Shown here: positions 57,867-64,000 of the stretch, piece by piece
How positions within the stretch are numbered: the stretch's first letter is position 1
Layout: each line of letters begins with the position of its first letter
NCBI GenBank assembly: GCA_910589415.1
Contig: OU342632.1
Coordinates: forward strand, 47,543,341 to 47,607,340
Origin: Malachius bipustulatus
Taxonomy: Eukaryota; Arthropoda; Insecta; Coleoptera; Melyridae
Length of the DNA: 64,000 bases
Direction of reading: 5' to 3'
Position numbers and translations under genes: made by a program
Notes under the pieces: model-generated
Told to the model about the DNA's origin: nothing
Database searches by the model: none
What the model saw: the letters and a program-made list of their open reading frames with translations, nothing else

Positions 57867-57898
57867 CTGATGAAGGAATAAAATATCCCGAAAGCTTG
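57867..57898 (+). other. Conserved stem-loop, hammerhead-like but imperfect
   Basis: CTGATGA, an extra A, GGAATAAAATATCC, C, GAAA, GCTTG. The inverted copy is at 55231-55198, where the GAAA core reads GACA. Similar strings occur at 30103-30136. The core differs from the hammerhead consensus by the added A, and no stem I is evident. Confidence 0.25.
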
Positions 57899-57973
57899 AC
57901 AGCTAAATAGAGTATTCTTTCTGGCCCAGCCCGACATGCAGTTAACGTGCTCCAAACAAGATCCTCCTTGTGC

Positions 57974-59511
57974 GGTATACTTATATGTAGGTATGATTAT
58001 GATTAGGTAGGTACTTATTAGTAAGTATATTTTCTCCAATAATATTTTTAGAAAAGATATTTTCCACAAGAGTACCTAACTTATCTACCTATACCTCATC
58101 CTAACTATATAGCACTAAAGTAACAGCAACCGAGATCGGTACTTGAACTTGGTTATCAATACGTAACCACGACTTAATCCACGACTTTTTCGTAAAAATA
58201 ACTTTGTTTTCCACTATTTCCGTCCCCAAAACGTAATTTATATCTTTAGTGATGCTCTATAATAGTTATAATAACTCCTAAAATAGCCGTCAATGTATTG
58301 AAGACGTCGTATAGTTACTAAGTAGAATAAAGACAAAGTATTTGGAACTCAAAGGTGGCAAAGAGATGGCAAATTATGGTGACAGTAACTAACTAATGTT
58401 ACTAAAATGCGTCTTCAAAGTTCCACTTACTTAAAAGTATAGTTTTGATAGTTGCTGCAACATCTGGCCACCTCTACCTGGGTCTTCACATTTGTGAGAC
58501 TTGTTGGTAATATTTAGTGGTGGCAGTTATGTTTCTGCTACCTGTATAGAAGTGAATGTGTCCGCGCATTGTTACTATATCTAGTAGCAGAAACCGTTAA
58601 AATTAACCATGAAGTAATTTACACTATATGGTTCCGCCGGGTGACAACAACTATCCATGGAACATTATTTTTATGTCGGCGACTGGCGAAGAAGTGAGAG
58701 TAAAAATGGAGCATAACAAATTTTCCAAAGCCAAAAAAAGTAAAAGTTACAGGCATTCGACAACATTTTATAGAAAACTGAACTCACACAGAGAAATAAT
58801 AAAGTACACGTGAATATTTAAACGTCCTTTTTTTCTGCACGTAAGGGAGTGACGCGCGAGTAAATCCGTGTCACTGACGATGAGATGAATGTGGCTAAGT
58901 TCCAGCGACTCGCCAAGTACCGTCGGCGACTTGCAGGTATCAATCTTTAGTCCCATTTGGTACTTTGTGATTAAAATAACTTTGAAGTTTCATAATTGCA
59001 GTTTCTGTTACGACCTTTAAGAAATAATTGCTTAGAAGTCCCATAGGGATATTCGTGAAAATTACTGCAAAGTAAATGTTTGTAAAATACGCCATTTTTA
59101 AGGACAAGAACGAAGACGCCATTATCGGTCATTGGAACAATCAACTAAAAATAAATATTAAAAAGATTTCTTCACATATGCCTTAATAAAAAATAGTACA
59201 TGAATCAAACCATATTAATGAATTGAAACTTCTGAGGTCAATTAAAATTAGTTTCTACAACCTAACCATGCTATTTTTTGAATAGAGTTTCTGTTGGTTT
59301 TATAATAATTACTTTAAAAACTGCAAATTTTAAGGGCGCATAACCATAATTGGAGGTATATCATCGATACATTTAACTAAAAACTTTAAATCGTTTAAGT
59401 TTTCACGCACGGGGCGATAATATTTTTGAATATAATATTACGTAGATATACCTGTGACTCTTGGGAAATTTTGAGATTTAGAATGATGGCGAGTTGCTGA
59501 GTTAGGCTATA
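57974..59511. other. No gene recognised
   Basis: It includes a 61-codon ORF at 58628-58813 without recognisable domain. Around 58300-58560 a few phrases recur (ACTAAGTAG, TTACTAAAATGCGTC), but no element could be bounded. Confidence 0.4.
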
Positions 59512-60361
59512 CAGGGTGATTGATTGAAACGCCACATTAGAAAAAATTCGACTTCCAAATGATCTAGGAATCTGAAATTTGGAACTTAGGCAACATACCT
59601 AATAACGAGTCAAAATGAAATATTACCAAGATGGCAGCACATTTAAAAATGGCGAAAGCAATGGCCATCTTTGTTTTTTTAAATGGGACACCCTATATTT
59701 TATTGCATTTTCAGATTGTCTGAGAAAATGTAATAACAATAATGTTTATAGTTGCATTTTAAATTGAGTAGGCTATGAGTTATAAACAAGTGAAAATCGC
59801 AATTTTCCAACTTTAAACCCATTTACCACAAAAACGGCCCATAATATCAAAAAACGGCTTACATGTTCCTATCTTAACTTTTTATAAGGCATCCAATTAT
59901 GCAGTTGAAATGTTTATACAAGGTGGTGAAATTTATCACATTTTTCATCACCCTGCATAAACATTTAAACTATACAGTAGGATACCAGATAAAAAATTAA
60001 GATAGGGACATGTAAGCCGTTTTCTGATATCTTGAGCCGTTTTCGTGGTAAATGGGTTTAAAGTTGGAAAATTGCGATTTTCACTTGTTTATAACTCATA
60101 GCCTACTCAATTTAAAATGCAACTATAAACATTATTGTTATTACATTTTTTCAGACAATCTGAAAATGCAATAAAATATAGGGTGTCCCATTTAAAAAAA
60201 CAAGATGGCCATTGCTTTCGCCATTTTTAAATGTGCTGCCATCTTGGTAATATTTCATTTTGACTCGTTATTAGGTATGTTGCCTAAGTTCCAAATTTCA
60301 GATTCCTAGATCATTTGGAAGTCGAATTTTTTCTAATGTGGCGTTTCAATCAATCACCCTG
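59512..60361. mobile_element. 850-bp near-perfect palindromic MITE
   Basis: The arms of about 420 bp pair almost exactly, from CAGGGTGATTGATTGAAACG to CGTTTCAATCAATCACCCTG, turning near 59936 (TTTATACAAGGTGGTGAAAT opposite ATTTTTCATCACCCTGCATA). TA precedes the left end. Inner words (GACACCCTATATTTTATTGC, CAGATTGTCTGAG) tie it to the 39890 and 43513 families. High arm identity implies a recent insertion or arm conversion. Confidence 0.95.
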
Positions 60362-62096
60362 TTATATGATGAATACCTAACATACAATAATTAGGTAACT
60401 ATTATGAAAGAGTGGGACTATTATAAATTAAGCCGTAAGACAAAGCAAGCACTATCAGACAGAGTAGTGAAGTTCCGAGAAATTCGCTGAAACTATTCTG
60501 CTACGTCGTTTCACCGTAATGGCGACGGATGTGGAACGTAACCGTACGAGTTGCGGGCACGACCCAGGAACGTTATAGGCACCACAAAATCATTCTCCAT
60601 TTTGGTGACTGACACGTAATAGCAGCGTGCCTAAAACGTGCCCGGGACGATAGTGGCAAGCTTAAAAGTTAAAAGTTCCTTGGGTAGTTGCCGCTACGTT
60701 CCAACGACCAATTGTGTTGCTTGGGAATATGCTCTAATCTATACCTTCTGACACACGCAGTCAGAATCCTGGTGTGTTAAGCCCAAAGGCTCAGACTTTC
60801 AATTTTTTTCACCATATGCTATTTTAAATTTTATCGACGCGCATGCAGTTTCAAATTCAGGTGTTGTTTGTTGCTTACCTATATTTATCAACAATACAAT
60901 TCTTTTAACGACACAATCTCAAATGGTCGGTCAAATCAGAGTTGTCTCACTGATTATTTTCAGCTCATCAGCCTGACATATCACCAACACAACCATGCAT
61001 GAGAGGAGTATGCATAACAAAGAAATCCTACGACCTATATTAGGTATAGGTACAATAGGACCAGAATAACTTGGCCTCTGGTTCTGAGAATTACTGTTGA
61101 AGACGGGTTATATTAGAAATGTACTGTATTGGTCATTGCAGATTTCAGGCGTGGCTATAGCAGGGTATAGTCCGCGCGGTTAATAATTTTTTTTTAATTT
61201 CCAGATATTGTAGGTAAAAGGTAAAATATTCAGTCTATTGAAATAGGTACTACTTCTGTCTTTACTGATGACTTCCTAATTTTAACTTGCAAATTGTTTG
61301 TGCAAATAGTACAAATTTTGTACTCTGTTAAATAGTTAAAAGTTTTTTAAAATTATGGCAAATTTTGATACAAAAGTGGCTCATAAAACACTTTCCGGAC
61401 AAAGCCGTGAAATTATTAATAATGGTTTTTTCAACCGTACCACGGCCGAACTGTGTGCATCGAGTTCATTTTATTACAGCACCCTTCAGTTTCCTAGAAT
61501 TACAGTATTATTTTTTGTTATTGAAGGATTGTGATCCTTGGCGATTCGCAAAACACGTAAAAATAATATAGCAGTCTAAAACTTATGCCATGGAATGTAC
61601 TTAGAACCGGTTAGGTGGGCTGATCTAATAGCATTGCGCTCCCTTTAAAGACCTTTCACTCCCTCATCAAACGGCCAACTTATTTTGGACGTATTGTACA
61701 TTGGAACCACAGATATAACGAAACGGAATACTTATCCAACAACCGCATTTTATGACTTTATAACAATAGGGCAGTAGTCATAAAAGTGACCCCCAAGAGC
61801 TCAACTTTTGTTTTTCTTATGCGCATGGCCGCCATATTGGATTTTCTTGTCATTCTCTATTAATAAAATTAGGGAAGACTTTTAGGCTTTTAGACTTTTA
61901 AAAGAATTTAGGCTATAATACATGCACAGACCGAGGCGTTTAGCGCGCCCCACCCTGTATAACAAAGAAAGTATAATTATTTTGTTTCGATTATTATAGA
62001 TTTCCTTTGATTTGATAAAATTGATTTATGACAATAATACAAAAATGTAATAACGCTGCTTTAATTACCTATGCGATTAATACTTTATCCTCCAGG
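60362..62096. other. No gene recognised
   Basis: The 60480-60760 patch is GC-balanced with a weak inverted repetition (GCGGGCACGACCCAGGAACG versus GTGCCCGGGACG), but no motif was identified. A MITE fragment lies at 61797-61957. Confidence 0.4.
61797..61957. mobile_element. Truncated MITE right half
   Basis: CTCAACTTTTGTTTTTCTTA then TGGCCGCCATATTGG matches the shared MITE core, and the segment ends CGCCCCACCCTG-TA. Confidence 0.65.
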
Positions 62097-62098
62097 TA

Positions 62099-63338
62099 GG
62101 GGAGAGTGGGGTAAGATGACGAGGTGGGTAAGATGACGAAGTTAAAATATTTTAAATTCAGTTAAAGAGGCCTGTAAGGTGTTGATGTCTTTGTGATCCT
62201 GTACATTTCAAGTTTTAAATTTCCACTATAGATGACTCCCTGTATATGGCGGAATAACGTTACTGGAGATTGTTTATTTACGTCCATGTGGTTCTAAAAT
62301 TGTGTGATAGAAAATAAGGAACTTCTCAGCAATTAATGGTGAGTTTCAACCCATAATTTGTGCAGCAGTTACTTTAATTCATCTGCTTTTGTTATTTGGA
62401 TATTACAACCGACTTCAGCCAGAAGCTAATATTTGCCCACAAAAGATGGGTTACATTTAGGCAAGGGGCAAGTTGACGTGGGTAAGTTGACGAATTCGTC
62501 ATCTTACCCCCCGTAGAAATTACAAAAGAAACTCCGATAGAAGAAATTGGACAGAAGATAGCTTAGTTGCCGCAATGCATATGCCGTTGAAGAGGAACGC
62601 ATGTGTAATTCGTATGTCTTTCGCATTCCATGTCTTGTAACATGGAAAGTACATAATAACTTACGATATTCCAGAAGCTATACTGCAAAGACATATAAAA
62701 AAAGAATAACAACAATAAGGAGTTACCTGTCTATGGAGGGAGATTAAGAGCCACAATTACTGACAAAAATTAAAAACGTCTATAATAACATCGACTCCTC
62801 TAAAGATTGAGCTAGAGGAAAAAGGTCGCAAGAAGATCCTGTTTCTAAGCAACATGAGAAAATTAAGAATGTAAAGTCAAATGTTTTTTCCAAGCAAAAT
62901 ACACAACCGCGGAAGTGTTGTGGCAAAGTAGGAGAAACGAAACTTCGAATGGTTCAAATTCTAACAACGCGTCGTCTGTTCTGGATGTCGGAGTTTATAC
63001 ACCGATCCCCCAGGGGATCTTGTAGTAAAATATGATAGCTGTGGACCATATAGGTATCTGCGACTTCTGCGGATGAAGAGTCCTTTTCATTCGTCAACAT
63101 ACCCCAATAGCGTTCGTCAACTTGTCCTACCCTTAGGGTAAGATGAAGAATTGTTTAAGTTTAGGTAGTTATTCCATGTTTTTGTTTTAGAATGATATAG
63201 TTTATCCCACGTTGTCGCGTTTTATTTTGATTACCACAATGTTTATTAAAATAAATATTTAAATATAACAATATTATATTTGTTTATTGTTAATTGAGAC
63301 AAGTTTGTGCTTAGCTACGTGAACTTACCCCACTCTCC
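62099..63338 (+). mobile_element. Decayed pogo-like element with GGGTAAGATGACGA motifs
   Basis: The left end GGGGAGAGTGGGGTAAG and the complement of the right end (GGAGAGTGGGGTAAGTTCAC) are flanked by TA (62097-62098, 63339-63340). The motif GGGTAAG(A/T)TGACGAA recurs at 62109, 62126 and 62479, and in complement or variant form at 62497 and 63136. A psq/CENP-B-like HTH relic is present. Confidence 0.75.
62514..62680 (+). pseudogene. pogo-type transposase N-terminal HTH relic
   Basis: RNYKRNSDRRNWTEDSLVAA followed, after a two-base shift, by MHAVEEERM, VFRIPCL and VTWK. This follows the psq-type HTH at the start of pogo/Tigger transposases (basic YKR, W-T/S-E-E/D, A-[IM]-x-AV, [FI]-x-[IV]P). 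Further relics at about 62990-63140 (DLVV(V)KYDSCGPYRY, then ADEESFSFVN) may be the C-terminal region. Multiple stops and shifts; no intact DDE domain between them. The protein would have bound the TIRs of the surrounding element. Confidence 0.6.
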
Positions 63339-64000
63339 TAATAATTATTACTAATATAAGTATATATATCGGAGATTATAAGATGCCGCAGTAGTAATAA
63401 ATGTCTTCTAATTTTATTTATTATGAAATAGGTATATAATAGGTATTATAAAATGTTACAATAATAATTCGCTAGTTAATATTCATTATTAAAAATTCAA
63501 TAAGTATTATTTTATTATAGGTACCTACATCAGATTCTAATGAAGTTTACCTATATTGTAGGTACTCTTCTTATTGATTTACCTATAGGAGTTATTTTCT
63601 TATAATAAAGTCATCGCTATATCTGGAAAATGCATAATTTATATAATGTTGTAAGTTTCGGTCGTGCGTTAGTTTTTACATTAGGTACATAGGGTTTTTC
63701 TTTTGCTTTATCTTTTTTTGTCAGTTCTGTGAAATGATTATTTTTTAATTTTCAAATGTCGTTTTCAAATCATTTCGGATATTTGACACTTGAAACATAA
63801 TTGATAAAAGAGGAAAAGCAAAAAAAAAAACACTGCAATGAGGTCAGAGCGGCATTTTTTGTGTTGAACTGTATATGAAGTGAATTGCGTTACAATTTAT
63901 CATTGCAACTAAAAATAGGATGGTTGGTTCGAGAAATAATTATTAAATCATATAATTTCTAAATAATGGGAAATTCTAATTAGGTATTATGCTAGAAGAA
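63339..64000. other. AT-rich right edge, one small TIR element
   Basis: Apart from the element at 63691-63835, only AT-rich DNA with TAGGTA runs is seen. Confidence 0.45.
63691..63835. mobile_element. Small TIR element related to 30292-30634
   Basis: GGGTTTTTCTTTTGCTTTAT opposes ATAAAAGAGGAAAAGCAAAA ending CACTG. The CTTTTCCTCTTTTATCAATT unit (as complement) corresponds to the tandem unit of the 30292 element. Confidence 0.6.

Larger units (their letters stand above)
55125..57973. mobile_element. Palindromic element B, interrupted by a pogo-like element
   Basis: The outer arms match in inverted orientation: GCACAAGGGGATCTTGTTTG opposite CAAACAAGATCCTCCTTGTG, TCGGGTTGGGCCAGAAAGAA opposite TTCTTTCTGGCCCAGCCCGA, and TTATTCCTTCATCAGGACCT opposite AGGTCCTGATGAAGGAATAA. 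The pairing continues on the other side of the pogo-like insertion (57400-57840, turning point near 57625). It shares its terminal stem-loop and flanking words with palindrome A (28849-30195). Confidence 0.85.
54969..64000 (-). other. Probable upstream DMRT intron
   Basis: The DM domain is cut at its middle, so at least one upstream exon is required, but no KCARCRNHG-like sequence is readable on the minus strand up to 64000. The interval holds transposons annotated separately. Its role as intron is inferred. Confidence 0.6.

Noticed and set aside
55000..64000. Search for the first half of the DM domain on the minus strand
   Set aside because: No C-x2-C...H...C DM-type sequence followed by a donor site was readable; the exon is presumed to lie beyond the window.

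Overview
The window is nuclear DNA of an AT-rich, transposon-dense insect-type genome. It has intron-containing exons of an animal DMRT transcription factor with consensus GT/AG splice sites, a jockey/CR1-like non-LTR retrotransposon, tRNA-derived SINEs, and many TA-flanked inverted-repeat elements ending in CAGGGTG. Short TAGGTA/TACCTAC runs are everywhere, a flavour I associate with aphid and some lepidopteran genomes. The species cannot be fixed from sequence alone. There are no operons, CRISPR arrays, rRNA genes or intact tRNA genes.

One host gene is supported: a minus-strand DMRTA / dmrt99B-type gene. Three coding exons are visible: 54968-54661 (second half of the DM zinc-binding domain), 18731-18374 (proline/serine-rich linker and first part of the DMA domain) and 13978-13684 (end of the DMA domain, C-terminus, stop). 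The codon phases across both introns match exactly. The introns are about 4.4 kb and 35.9 kb. The first half of the DM domain is not found up to 64000, so the 5' part of the gene lies beyond the right edge.

Almost everything else is transposon. 1-13683 (downstream of the gene): a 2.4-kb mariner-like element with a decayed DDE transposase and an inserted SINE, several MITEs, a GC-rich minisatellite and a second SINE inside a MITE. 13979-18373 (small intron): a 4-kb mariner-like element invaded by a MITE and by a long palindrome carrying arrays of a 14-bp palindromic motif. 18732-54660 (large intron): a LINE split by a tandem-array TIR element that itself holds a SINE; several near-full-length palindromic MITEs; possible LTRs; and a nest up to six insertions deep at 43.5-51.0 kb that includes a piggyBac-like element, a GC-rich foldback-like element and a 3.9-kb decayed mariner element. 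54969-64000 (5' of the visible exons): a long palindrome holding a pogo-like element with an intact small PHD-like ORF, a near-perfect 850-bp palindromic MITE and a decayed pogo-like element.

The most unusual signals are four kinds of inverted-repeat element whose termini consist of short tandem or palindromic units, a SINE group whose three members share heads, cores and tails in different combinations, and two different long palindromes that share a subterminal stem-loop resembling an imperfect hammerhead core. The repeat content is dominated by TA-target elements, so the region looks like a permissive intron landscape rather than a gene cluster.
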